Positions 25,300-36,538 of a DNA stretch of 64,000 nt are shown here, in pieces. Under the pieces are notes generated by a model that worked only from the letters and a program-made list of their open reading frames with translations, was not told the origin of the DNA and made no database searches. Made by a program: the position numbers and the translations under genes. Source of the stretch: Siphonodentalium dalli (lineage: Eukaryota; Mollusca; Scaphopoda; Gadilida; Siphonodentaliidae); assembly GCA_032622095.1 (NCBI GenBank), contig CP136063.1, forward strand, positions 208,183,934 through 208,247,933, in the 5' to 3' direction. How positions within the stretch are numbered: position 1 is the first letter of the stretch; each line of letters begins with the position of its first letter.

Positions 25300-27021
25300 C
25301 ATGCAAGCGAGTCCACGCAATCCAGGGAACGGGTTGTCGTGAACTTTACATAATATTTTGAAGAAGGATCTTCCTTAACAGAGACATCCAAGCATTCCAA
25401 TTTGATGATAACAAAGTATCTTTCACAATTCTCTTCCGTGTATAGTTTTATCGGGAAAATGCCTTCATCCAGGTAGCTATAAATAAATCTTAAAAGTTGA
25501 TATGTTGGTAGGATTTGAGATATTTCCAGAGCGAAATCATTGGATTCTCTTTAATAAAGTCTATAGAAAAGCATTCCTCAAGAACAATTTCAAATGGTGT
25601 TTGATGTCCGATGGGCAAATGAACGAGACTTGATAAGACACAGAGTTTTCTCATGTCAGTTTCCCTTTCCGTCGGTAGAACTCCAAGAAGACCTAGTGAG
25701 AGTTTTGGTAATAGCATGTTTTGAAGCGATTGAACGTACTTAGCACAAGTCCGAAGAGATCTTTCCATGACTGCTATGCTGGTCACATAGTTAGTTGGCA
25801 TAATGGCGGTCCCCTATAGTGCATTTGGCATAACAACACTGTTGAGAATAATGGACATAGAAACTGGAGATACATATAAAAAAAAATGAGATCGGGCCAT
25901 TGTTTGTCGAAATTTGGATGAAACGTTAGAAGCGAATGTTCGTCAATCAGCGTATTTATTTTGAACAGTGGCTTTAGTCTGTTCTGGTACAGATTAAATG
26001 CCGAGCATATAAATTATATTATATTTTGCGAAAAAGTTCGACTCGTTGAAGACTACAACATAACTCTTGGTATTGATGAAATGGAATCGCCAGAGAGCGC
26101 AGAGACGTCTAGCCACTGAGACGATAACACTTGTCTAGCAGAGTATCAATACCTCCTTTTAAGAATGATATCAGAGTGATATCATCTGCCGTTGTATGTG
26201 CCACACAGGGTATGTATGCTGTTAACGGTCAATCCAGTTGACGAATTATGTAGTTGTTCCAGCAAATCGTTTGCATGCGCGAGATAGCAAAACGGAGAGA
26301 TGATTCTTCCTTACCCCGTTCCTCTACATAATGAGAAGATTTCAGATAGGCACCCGCTGTACAGTACACAACTACTGATATATTGATACATATTGTGTAA
26401 ACATGCGAATGTTTTTCATTAATACAGCATGCCTTCATGCCACACTTTGTCGAATGTTTTATGTGAGTCAAGGAATGTTATATGTAACTTTGAATGTGAG
26501 TCTCTGGCGTAAGAAATTGATTTTGTTACAATATAAGATGTCACGTTGCAGCCGATTCCTTTTTGAAAGCCATATTGAAGGACTTAGAGAAAAGAGTTAA
26601 GTTCAGCAGAGTTCAGAAAGCGGGTATGGAGAATACTTTTGAAAAGTTTATACACAGTAGATAGTAAATAAATGGCTCTGTAGCTATTTTGAGGCATGTG
26701 TGGTTTAGGTTCACCTTTTTACAGCGGGATGATGATTCCGGCTTTCAGAGAAGGCGGGATCCATTCCAGCTGAATAATGCCATTAAACAGAACACACATA
26801 CATGTATATTGGCCCATCGAGTCAGTTCCGTACTTCACGTGCTCGTTAGAAATATTATCGCTTCCAGCTGATTTGTTAAGTTCAAAATTTCTAATGACAC
26901 TGCATATAACTATTTCCTGCATAACTATCGGAGCTTCAGAAGTTTGTGTGGTTTCTACGTGCGTCTGCTCAAGCTTTCCACGAACAGATTTATCATGATA
27001 ACGAGTCGCATTGCGTTGCAT
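25300..27021 (-). pseudogene. Degenerate non-LTR retrotransposon (LINE) reverse transcriptase
   Basis: Minus-strand translation shows the reverse-transcriptase order across several frames. First comes NKSAGSDNISNEH and IPPSLKAGIIIPL (ORF 26719-27021). A YRAIYLLSTVYKLF-type block follows, then FLDSHKTFDKVWH near 26440-26475. A GxxxxxIISPF block comes before TADDITLIS near 26170-26195. Next is the post-RT region with CAKYVQSL and LGLLGVLPTE (ORF 25490-25801), and finally a YLDEGIFP segment near 25460. Frameshifts and stops separate the blocks, so it is dead. No endonuclease domain or poly-A tail was identified. The clade is unresolved (CR1/L2/jockey-like features). It lies in the phosphodiesterase intron in the same orientation as the gene. 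Confidence 0.88.
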
Positions 27022-27347
27022 ACGACGAAACGAACAAATATTTCATAAAGCCATAGATCCTTTTATTTTCAATGCTTTCGTTTCTTGTTTCCTTGTTATT
27101 GTTTTTGTGGAGAAGTGTGCGGGAAGCAGGATACACACGTATAAAGCATTAGCTAAATTCCGTACAGTGATAGGAGAGGAAATTATCTACTATTTTACAA
27201 ATATTGAGTACCATTGTGTTAGCTCAAGAAAGCCGTGATGTAACAGACAGTCACATATATCCAAATTGTGCTTATATGATTTCCCCATCACGATAATATC
27301 AATGATGATGTTGATATTTATAAAATATTATGGGTGAGGTGTGTTAC

Positions 27348-27459
27348 CTGTAGCGACGCATTCTGACAGTTCTGTTAACACTTTGGATCTTGTGCAGTGA
27401 TGCTGAACTTCACTCGATAACGCTTCTATCAACTTCTGTCTCTCTTTCTGAATTTTTGC
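27348..27459 (-). CDS. PDE10A: PDE10A-like exon: start of GAF-A
   Basis: This is a 112-bp exon. The acceptor is GCAATTTTCAG and the donor is GCTACAG followed by GTAACA. It enters in phase 0 and leaves in phase 1. It encodes AKIQKERQKLIEALSSEVQ, then HHCTRSKVLTELSECVAT. The second part corresponds to the first GAF-A helix, where family members have a (L/Y)ELS...(A)T pattern before the first strand. The next exon begins with the bases that complete a valine codon. Confidence 0.8.
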
Positions 27460-28283
27460 CTGAAAATTGCGAATTTGCGAACTATTGACCCAATAACATT
27501 AGGTATTTTAGAACATTTAGAATGTTTCGTCATATTGCCGAATGTTACAACAATTTCAGTCGATATATGAATGCAGTAGATACCTTGTCACAATAGCCTA
27601 TTCCTCCATATTTTAGGCCATATAGATATGTTAAAGATGCCGATTGTACACATATAACGCAATGTTCAACTCAACCGGCAAAAGAAAGTTGAAAAATACT
27701 TGCATTCACCATCATTCGTATGGAATGTAATAGGCATCGCAAAAATCCACGAGACCATCCGTCAGTTTAACGCTGAAGATGAGTACAAAATAGCATAATT
27801 GACAACGCTCTTTATTATCGGCCGCTTGTGGGGAAACAAAAGCATCGGAGCTCTTTATTAGATGCCATCATTTGGAATTTTTGCTCGCCTGACAAAAGTT
27901 CAAAACGTATTGAAATATCACCTGTTGAAAGTCGATATGTGAACATCCAAACCTCCTGTCAGTTGGCTCAAGGGTAGTCACTGTAGGATCTAATTATTTT
28001 CTGGTATATAGAAATGTACTGATGGTTTTATGTTTTATGCCAATAAGGCAAAGGTGATGTCAGACCTGATAACTTAGGACAAGGTACACAGCGCCACACC
28101 GGCCCATCGAGCAGGCAGATAAAAAGCCAGCGTGTTAAGTCGACTGACAACCGGAAGGAATGAACCCACGAAAATAGTTAGGATAGCAGAACGGCTGGTT
28201 ATTCATCAGTTATGTAAATGTTTAAACACGCAATAATAGTATAAGGCATGTATCTAATAATTATCCAGAGTAGTTATACACCC

Positions 28284-28420
28284 ATGTAGTTAAAGGTTAT
28301 CGTCTCTCGCTGGACGAGTAGCTACACACAAATGTAGTTAAAGGTTATCGTAGTCCAATAGTCCATTGGATGAGTAGTTTCAAACAAAATAGTTAAAAGT
28401 TATCGTAGTCCGGTGGAAAG
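28284..28420. repeat. Short tandem repeat, about 50-bp unit, 3 copies
   Basis: The motif ATGTAGTTAAAGGTTATCG recurs at 28284 and 28332, and as AAATAGTTAAAAGTTATCG at 28387, with GGA(C/T)GAGTAG between copies. Sequence 27460-28283 holds nothing recognised. Confidence 0.7.
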
Positions 28421-28448
28421 CTATAGGAACCGTAGGATATATAGAGGA

Positions 28449-28588
28449 TCTCACATGAGTTTCTATTTTATACGGAATTTATCAACCGAGTTCACTAAAT
28501 TCGATTTGAGCCGAGGTTTACCGAGGCTGAAATAGAATTTAGAGGACGAGGTTGATAAATTACGTATAAAATAGGACGAGTGTGAGAT
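28449..28588. repeat. Imperfect inverted repeat (TCTCACA...TGTGAGA)
   Basis: TCTCACATGAGTTTCTATTT, TATACGGAATTTATCAACC on the left pair with GGTTGATAAATTACGTATA and GTGTGAGA on the right. It is probably a small MITE. 28589-29304 holds nothing else recognised. Confidence 0.6.
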
Positions 28589-29304
28589 ACCTTTTATCAC
28601 ATGATCAAATAAACCCGAAGCAACGCGAAATATTCATCGAAAACAACAATCATAAACTACAGCGATCGCAAGTTATTTGAAGAACGCCGTGACGTCATCG
28701 CACGCGCTGATATTAAACGTGTCTATTACCGATAATTATGAAACTGCTTTTATGGCCAAATTATGTGATAAAATTATGTTCTGGACTGGTATATAGAAAT
28801 GTACTGATGGTTTTTCATGGTGTCAAACAAGATGGGGTGTATTTAATATCTTTACGCTGTATTCTTCGTATCTTATGCTTATTCTTACGGGCGGACATCA
28901 GGAAATCAACTCAAGTGCAATCAATATATTGCCCTCTATAACTCCCTCAGTTCATTTGTTGACCAATATCTAGGCCACTTTATGTGACATGAATTTCTAT
29001 TGTCAATCATGGTAGCGCGGCCATCGCGATGTCATTAAATCCTCGCATCGTTTTTACTGTCCGAATGCAGTAATAGCTCCTTGGAGTGAGTCTCATATCG
29101 ACAGAAAATAGGCTAAACGCGCCATAAAAGGCGGGATTAATCGGCGCCATACGTCAATAATGATGAACAACTCGCGCTCTGTAACAGTGTGCAAGTAGCA
29201 TTGAGTGTTTTCAGCTATTACTCCTGTAATGTCTTCGATTGATGACGGATCAACAAATTAGATCTGACAAACCAATGACCTTGTCCCTTTACCCAACAGA
29301 AGGG

Positions 29305-29532
29305 CCCTGTGCCAATGCATTCTCTTATATATGCGAGTCGACCATAGGTCGCCTCGCATATATAAGAGAATGCATTGGCTTAACACATTAAAAATTATAA
29401 AATTGTTAAAGAATGTAAGAAAAAATGATAAAAAGTGTTAAAAAAAGATTTGTTTAGGCCAATGCATTCTCTTATATATGCGAGGCGACCTATGGTCGGC
29501 TCGCATATATAAGAGAATGCATTGGCACAGGG
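29305..29532. mobile_element. Hairpin-ended MITE, copy 3
   Basis: A 228-bp element with both hairpins intact (CCCTGTGCCAATGC ... GGCACAGGG) and a short A-rich interior (AAAATTGTTAAAGAATGTAAG). No longer outer end is recognisable here, in contrast to copies at 56944 and 57789. Confidence 0.85.
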
Positions 29533-29851
29533 CATAACTGTAACCATCACAATGTGGTCAATGAGCCGGTTCCAATGATATCCATATTTGTATGGTTCTA
29601 TTGAGACAGACCGAAGATATTTTAGGCTGTTGAAGCTTTATTTGGCCGGTTTTGGCCGGTTTGTTGGGTAAAGGGTTAATTGTCTTGCATATATGTCAAT
29701 TAGTTGGACTTTGACTTTATTACGAACGTATGGTCAACGCGCTGTGTATTGCTCAAAATTCAGCGTGCCTTGCTGTCTAATGTATATTGCATGACAACAT
29801 GGTCTTGTTTTCCATCATACCATTTTTGTGAAAACAGAGTTTCCAACTTTC

Positions 29852-30015
29852 ATATAAGGATTAACTGTCATGTGGACTGTTTTTATGGAGATGTAACCGT
29901 GAGGTAAGTGGACATAACTTGTGTAAACCCGAAGGGTTTTACATACAAGTTATGACCACTTACCTCACGGTTACATCTCCATAAAAATAGTCCACATGAC
30001 AGTTAATCCTTATAT
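29852..30015. repeat. Near-perfect 164-bp palindrome
   Basis: ATATAAGGATTAACTGTC, GGAGATGTAACCGTGAGG and ACATAACTTGTGTAAAACCC-like segments are followed, after a GAA centre near 29932, by their inverse with only a few mismatches. It contains GGTAAGT on both strands by symmetry, which should not be read as a splice donor. It lies within a phosphodiesterase intron. Confidence 0.88.
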
Positions 30016-30368
30016 TTATATACATTTAGCGAAAAAGCCACTTTTGTAAATGTATTTAAATCGAAAAGTGTATCGTGACAAGATCAGCCCAAAATACCCA
30101 ATAGCACCCTTGGCAAAAGTTAATAGGAACAATTTCTCTTCGTATTGAAAACCGATGATGTATTAAGTAAATCCTGCGCGAGTCCAAATGCGCCCAAAAC
30201 ATTACGCGTTCGTCTTTCCAAACCCAATGACGTATCGATGGTGTTATGAGCTTGGTGTTATGAGGCGTTGCGCATTCACCGAGAAATAACTGCAACTAGC
30301 CACGTGGGCGCCGACCAATCAGAATGCTGGATTTAGTGATGACAACACTTAGAGTGTAAATATATCTA

Positions 30369-30484
30369 AATATGCGAGGCTCGATCCCGGTGGAAGAATA
30401 GGGAGCCTCGCATATATAAGAGAATGCATTGGAACAGGGTTATTTTCTAAACATTCAAGGAAGCTCCGGTCATGGAGGGGTTAA
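30369..30484. mobile_element. Hairpin-ended MITE, solo right end
   Basis: One hairpin (AATATGCGAGGCTCGATCCC ... GGGAGCCTCGCATATATAAG) is followed by AGAATGCATTGGAACAGGG, then CATTCAAGGAAGCTCCGGTC, ATGGAGGGG and TTAA. The other half is missing. The TTAA beside the CCCCTCCAT-type end supports a piggyBac-like terminus. Confidence 0.75.
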
Positions 30485-31326
30485 TTTACATGCACTGTCT
30501 TGCTGAAACACACATCTGGATATCTTCACAGAACATCCTCGATTGTTTCAATAGTTGGTATGATCGGAAATATTCCAACTGAAAGTCGACACCAACAAGG
30601 AGCTATTGATAGCCAGTTCTAACACGAATGAATGAAAGTTTATTGACAAGTCACCTATATAAAACAAGCACAAATATATTTGTACTATGTGAACATTCAA
30701 ACATACACGCATATTCGTTGATTTATAGGTGTCATATACACGTATAATGATATACAGTCTATAAATATTATGGTCATAAAAACCAGTTAACAACTAGTTT
30801 GGCATTTTTAAACGCTATTTTGATGAATATACAGACTGTTTAGTAGGCTCATGTTTTGAAGATTAAGCAGACCATGAAACATTTTTCTGGCGGGATTTTC
30901 CCAGTAATATTTGGAGATGAACCTCTGGTGATTTGTTTTAGTTCGTTGCGAATTATATTTTACATGTAATGCCGGTTCGTCGTCTGACGATTTTCGCCAA
31001 CTTTTATAATCTACCAGAAGTCTTTGATTCGATGTTCTAATATGTAGAATCTCGAAGTGCGATGTCGCGTTTGTCTCATTTCTGCGCGAAAAAATATTAA
31101 GACAGCTGCGAAATTTCTTTGACTTCAGTCGGTAGTGTTTTCTCCCATAATAAAAACCTCTGTAGACATATATTATCACCCATCAAATTACGTATACTCC
31201 ATGTACATGTATATGGTTCAGATGAGCAATGCCCGTTTAATCTGAACTAGATAAGCGAGATCACCGAGTCAAGGCCGTATATTTGATTCATCCAGCCCAG
31301 CTCCGTGGTTTCAGAGATTCGTCCAG

Positions 31327-31470
31327 CCCCGGTTCCGTGGTTTTAGTGCTACAGGTCAAAGTTCTGGAGTAGCATTTACATATATAGAGCCTTTGAACAT
31401 TCATGGCTTCCATATATGAAAATGTTACCCCAGAACTTTGAATTGTAGCACTAAAACCACGGAACCGGGC
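31327..31470. repeat. Inverted repeat with 45-bp arms
   Basis: CCCGGTTCCGTGGTTTTAGTG and GTCAAAGTTCTGG on the left pair with CCAGAACTTTGAA and CACTAAAACCACGGAACCGGG on the right. A decayed extra copy of the CCGTGGTTTCAG end lies just upstream near 31295. Confidence 0.8.
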
Positions 31471-31600
31471 CTGTTTGATCCAATATGTCGGCGAGTTAGA
31501 GACAGGGCGTATATATATAGTGTCGTCTGCTTTCTGGAAAAATAATGGATACCAACCTTACTATCTAATATTCGTATGCTCGTAAAAACCACGTACATAC

Positions 31601-31650
31601 CTTCCACTTTGAAAAGCTGTCTCTTCTTTCCAGCTTATCAGATATTAAAC
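31601..31650 (-). CDS. PDE10A: PDE10A-like exon: linker
   Basis: This is a 50-bp exon. The acceptor is a strong pyrimidine tract (ATACTTTCATTTTTTCCAG) and the donor is GGAAG followed by GTATGT. Phase 1 in and phase 0 out fit the exons on both sides exactly. It encodes LISDKLERRDSFSKWK, a basic polar linker, with a glycine made across the junction with the previous exon. There is little to compare with the family in this stretch, so the support is splice signals and phase rather than sequence similarity. Confidence 0.75.
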
Positions 31651-32139
31651 CTGGAAAAAATGAAAGTATATAGGTCACAGCTTGGGGTACGGGTTGGAGA
31701 AATTCCAACACCAACGCGTTTTCGCGTGAAAAGTTTCATGGGCTCTTATCAATAGAAAATATCTCTCCTTTGAAACAAGTCTGTATTTTTTTTTAAATTG
31801 CCTTTAGAGACGTCTTTTAATTACAATTAATTGTATACTTTGAGGAAGGCAGCTGAATTAGCTCATTGCATGTTCAAACTGATAGTCAATAGGACACTTG
31901 AAAACACAATTAAGAATATAACATATATATGTATACTTATATCCATACATGTATATTTATATATGTATATATATATGTTCACGCTTTCTAAAAGAAAAAG
32001 AACAAAAAAGGAAGAAAGAAAAACAAATAAACAACACGACTGAGGGAGGGGTCCTATATTAATTGTATACTTATTTTATATTAACAAAATGTATATGTGT
32101 CATGCATGTTACACATTATTTTGTGTATTTTGCAATAAT

Positions 32140-34730
32140 CCAATCTTCTGGGGGGGGGGGGGCAAATGGAACTACTCGACATTCCAAGCGGATGCAGTTG
32201 GAAATTTCAAGTTGGACATCCTGACCAACAGCGACCATTTAAAGGTGGATTATCTCTTTGTAACCATGTATTATATAGTTACCAGGGTATACAATATTAG
32301 ATCTGAATCGAAGACTCCTGTCCGGAAATGCTTCTATCGATTAATATTCATTTTATTTCGAATATTTTCTGGTCTAAAAAGGTGTGGTTGTTTAGCTAAC
32401 GAACAATAGTGGTTACTGTTAACAGAAATTTTATGGTGCAATTTTGTCACAAATAAACATTAATTATACTCATTATCGCTTATAACTATGGAATAAAACA
32501 ATACAACCAATCAATCTGGGACATTTAACGTTCGGTACGTAGCCATATGAACAGCCTAATGCTCTCTATCGCTATGTGGTATAACCCGAATGGTCTGTTC
32601 TAAAAATAGACAAATAAACGGTCCCAATAAAATATTCGAAATAAAATCAATATTAACTGATAGAAGCCTTTCCGGACAGGGGTCTTCAGTTTATATTTAT
32701 TATTTTATACCCACGCAACTATTTCAAATTTGTTATTTAAAGAGATAATCCATCTCTAACAGATCATTTATTATTAACAAATTAATAACAAGAAGTGAAA
32801 ATAAATCTATTGGACGTCTTTGCGACTCAAAATATTATTCTACCTCTCTGAGCCGATATAGAAAACACTTGTAAGATATGCACCACCGCTATATATACCT
32901 AGCCAATATATTTCTTCCTTGTGTTATATACACAGTTACACAATGCTATTACCTGACGTACATTGAACATTCCACCCAGCGAGAGCAATAATCGGCAACA
33001 AGAAATGACAGTCATATCTGAGTTAAAATGGTATATCTTACGACATATAAAACAGACCATCACGTTATCGCTATGTGGGTGGGTAAAAACTGATTCCCGG
33101 AAACGACTCACGTAAGCCCACACACTTGGTGTCGAATCCGGTCCATGACGTTATAGACTAATACTGATACTAAATAGGAAGCTCCAATATAGTGTATTAT
33201 TAACTGATTCGGTCGAATAAACTGGGAACATGTTGTTTTTGTGGATATACCGAGGTGTGTTCTGTGCTTAATTTAAGCATGACTGTACTGTGAAAGATAT
33301 TATTCTCAATGGAAGGGGAATAACTCTATCTCTTAGTTTGAATTTTGATGCATTCTGCGTTGACAACGCGGGGAAGTCTTGGAATGAATTTGATAATCTT
33401 TACCACTTTTTGAACACTCCTTGTCCACATATGTTCCGTATTCTGGTGGAATATATATATTATTTTTTTTGGTTCCTCTTCCAAATGGCATATACTATGG
33501 AATATGTTGTGTATAATGTTATCTGGGCATTCGAAAATTAAGTGGACCTTTAAACTAACAAGAGACCATCATCTCACGTCCCTGAAAAAGAGTGCTTACT
33601 TCTGGAATAGGCGGGTTCGAATCTCCAACAAATCTTGGCTCGAATCCGACCATATATTGTGAATTGCAGTTGATGCCTTGTGAATGAGTTAATAATTTCC
33701 AGGAGTATATTTTATATTAGATATTTGGAAATCCATGTCCTTTCGTTTGCAAAATATCCACTAACATTTATCACCAGTTTATATAGCTCTCGGACTAATA
33801 TAAAATGAATATGAATTATAGTGAACCACGTTACGTCATCCGTTGGAACAATACAATTGTTGGTCAGAGAGAATGAGATACAATAATGTATATCTTTTCT
33901 TATGGTGGGCTAATTGTATACTAGTAATTAATATGCCCATTCGGCGACATGCCAAGATTTTAGGCTAACATCGATATCATATATAATGAGTAACTACAAG
34001 GCAAGAAACTATGATATCACCCCCGTGCTTGTTATCAGGTCATCGGGGATGTCGTTAATATATTCTAAAATAAGACAAGACCTAGAAATAAACCCTGTGG
34101 GATTCCTTTATGGATTACTTTCTAATACGAGAAGGCATTGCTGATTAAGACACGCGTGTTTACGATCGACCAGATGATCTTAGAGCAATCTATGAGAGAT
34201 TGAGGAACACCACGTTATGTACCGTGAATCCCCATGTGGCGGGTGGATTGGTTGAATGTCTGGTTGACCCGGTAGATGAATGGGTGACCTGATCGATATA
34301 TGGATCGATGGATATATAAGTGGATATGTTGCTTTGCTTTATTTGGAATTTATCGTCACTTCGGCCACACCACGATGCCATGTTATTCATTTGCAAAGGT
34401 GATTCCAATCTGTGAGTTCATTTCATCGAGGGGTATCACGCAATTACACAGATGTGCAAACCGCAAATCCATGATAAGCAGATGCCAAATATGCCCAGAT
34501 ACACGATTCTAAGATTACATTCAGAGTCTCGAGAAACTGGGTATGTGTGCATGATACTGTGCTAAACTCGTAACAATTGACCTCGAGAAGTTATATACGT
34601 TTAAAACATATGGAAATAGTTGGGTATGCATATGCTAATTTTGGCATTGTTCAAGAATGTTTTTATATAACCAGATGTGTTATAACTTATAGACTGAGTA
34701 GTTTATACTAGGCGGGGCTAAAAAAAAAAC
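32140..34730. other. No gene recognised; G-run repeat at 32150
   Basis: A run of 13 G near 32150 begins a copy of the GTTGGAAATTTCAAGTTGG repeat also seen at 9900 and 45600. The rest shows only short ORFs. A GGTTCGAATC motif at about 33610 is not part of a tRNA. Confidence 0.4.
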
Positions 34731-34734
34731 ATGC

Positions 34735-35125
34735 AGGGTCCTTTCATGACGAGAGCTTCCTGAATGTTGGCGAAAACCCTGTGCCAATGCATTCTCTTAT
34801 ATATGCGAGTCGACCGTAGGTCGCCTCCCATATATAAGAGAATGCATTTGCCTAACAAATTTTATATTAATTTGTATAATTGTTAAAGAATGTAAAAAAA
34901 AAATGAAAATAAGAAATAATGATACAAATATTAAAAAAAATTAAAGTATGTAAGAACAAATTATAAAAATTGATAAAGAATGTAAGAAAAATTTATAAAA
35001 AAAAATTGTTAGGCCATTGCATTCTCTTATATATGCGAGTCGACTTATGATCGACTCGCAAATATAATAGAATGCATTGGCACAGGGTCTTTACTGTTGA
35101 GCCGGCGCAGCCCCCCCCCCCCCGC
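34735..35125. mobile_element. Hairpin-ended MITE, copy 4 with outer ends
   Basis: The outer left end CCTTTCATGACGAGAGCTTCC leads into AACCCTGTGCCAATGC, a left hairpin, an A/T-rich interior with repeated AAAGAATGTAAGAA, then a right hairpin with the altered stem GTCGACTTATGATCGAC and GGCACAGGG. The outer right end (CTTTACTGTTGAGCCGGCGCAG) is followed by a C run, which probably replaces the terminal sequence. Confidence 0.82.
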
Positions 35126-35712
35126 GCTTTCTTCGACAGCGACCCGCCATGAGTATCAAATTGAGAGTACTTCATTCAGCGATCACGTGTGTTGTTTTCA
35201 AAGCCGGAGAGAGCCACAGATACGGAATCAGGGAGCTAAATGTGTTCTAGAGTCGGGGAGCGAGTATACCGTGGAATGCTAAAGGTGAATGTAACTGAAG
35301 AATGACCTTCACCCGATACATGCGACACGTTATTAAAGGATGAGATCGCGTTTATTTGATTTGTACATCATATCTAAATAATTTAAACTGGTGAATGAAT
35401 GGGGGAATGGATTTTTGTGAGCGGGAAATTTATTTAACTAGCTGCTGTAGTTCTGTGTTTTTCCAGATCAAATTTGGCTGTGGGATAGCCCTGTCGTACA
35501 CTTGGGGATTTATTTTAAAAAGTAAACACATGACCTATGATTTTTCTTGCATTTTCGTGATCAACTGGTGTCAATCTAGCTGGGTGAGCATCACTGGTAT
35601 GGCCTGCAGGCTTCAATTCAGTGAATTTGGTCGAAACCATTTAGTTCAGTGATTCCATACACTGATTACTACCAAAATAAAACTCATGTGTTCAAATATA
35701 AATAGTACCCAC

Positions 35713-35856
35713 CTGGTCTGAGGCGTCCGTTAGGTAAAATACCACGTTGTGAAGCCCATCGTCCGACCTGGTCCTTATTCACGTGGCTCTGCACATATCT
35801 GTCGAGGAATTCCGGGTGGGTGTTCAGGTAATTCACTACATCTTCCTGAGATATAT
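35713..35856 (-). CDS. PDE10A: PDE10A-like exon: N-terminal helical segment
   Basis: This 144-bp exon is read from 35856 down to 35713. The acceptor is CTCTACCATTGCAG and the donor is GACCAG followed by GTGGGT. It starts two bases into a codon and ends one base into a codon. It encodes DISQEDVVNYLNTHPEFLD followed by RYVQSHVNKDQVGRW and then RPNGRLRP-like basic residues. The V..YL..HP..LD..V......V..W pattern matches the short helical region ahead of GAF-A in PDE10 and, more weakly, PDE11 proteins. An upstream methionine in the same frame at 35917 lies beyond the splice acceptor, so I do not take it as the start. The preceding exon is not identified. Confidence 0.85.
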
Positions 35857-36027
35857 CTGCAATGGTAGAGTGGACTGGTTTGTTAGTGTTTATGTCATTA
35901 TCGCGAACTATACACATGTCGCGCTATCAACGGTCTGTGCATGTACATGTACGTCGGTTTTTAGTACTACAGGAAAGACCGAGTGAGCATAGCTCTTTCC
36001 GTTTCAAAAACGCTTTTGCTTAGTTAA

Positions 36028-36538
36028 AGGCACAGGCGGCGTTCGTTGCAGAAATATTCATATTTGTTCAAATCGCCATGAACGGAAGGAATATTAAAAC
36101 ATATATAATTTTGTTCATATGCCAAACATAATCAGCGCGTAAATAGTATATTGTCGTTAAGACGTACGATGGTGTACGTAAACAAGAACATTCTCGTGTT
36201 ACATAATTTTTGCTTCTGTTTACATAACACAGCACAATTCTATTGGCAAATCACACAATAAACGCTCTTTATTATTTCCATATCAGGAAAACAGTAACAA
36301 ATAACGCTCTTTATGTTTACCATATCCGGATCTAAACAAAAGCCAGGTTCTGTAACGTGTTTTGCTTTTGTTTACATAACAAAGGAAAAACATTTGACAA
36401 TAACATACTGTTATGCAATTTTTCTAATTGGTATAAGAACAAATTCTGTCTATATTTTACTATTCTTTCTGTTTATGGCGGTTTTTGGCGGAGCTGAATA
36501 TTTTAACAGCATACCAACCGCCAACGCCGCCCGTATCT
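36028..36538. mobile_element. TTAA-flanked MITE with AGGCACGGGCGGCG ends, copy 1
   Basis: It is flanked by TTAA at 36024-36027 and 36539-36542. The left end AGGCACAGGCGGCGTT is inverted at the right end (AACGCCGCCCGTATCT). The body is collinear with 55258-55726, including CATATGCCAAACATAATC, GACGTACGATGGTG and repeated TTTACATAACA segments. Non-coding; the ORF 36313-36600 is incidental. TTAA duplication is typical of piggyBac-type elements. Confidence 0.82.

Larger units (their letters stand above)
20039..35856 (-). other. PDE10A: Partial gene: PDE10A-like cyclic-nucleotide phosphodiesterase (six internal exons)
   Basis: Six minus-strand exons with GT/AG boundaries join in frame for 162 codons without a stop. 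The order is an N-terminal helical segment, a linker, then the first half of GAF-A. Known family members hydrolyse cAMP and cGMP through a C-terminal metal-dependent domain, with two GAF domains upstream. Only the regulatory N-terminal part is here. The key similarity is the GAF-A stretch with NIEPGTTIAAYVA, which fits the PDE10 pattern better than PDE11 or PDE5, where the corresponding segment is a GIIGYV-type motif. Introns of 0.8-4.1 kb carry a LINE and several MITEs. The first exon and everything after mid GAF-A are not located. The identification comes from recalled family similarity, not from a search. Confidence 0.82.

Noticed and set aside
33600-33625. tRNA-like B box GGTTCGAATC
   Set aside because: No matching A box, acceptor stem or anticodon arm at the right spacing.
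35684-35917. Start codon at 35917 for the phosphodiesterase frame
   Set aside because: The codons between 35917 and 35857 lie upstream of a good splice acceptor and do not resemble the family, so an internal exon is the better reading. An alternative first exon cannot be fully excluded.
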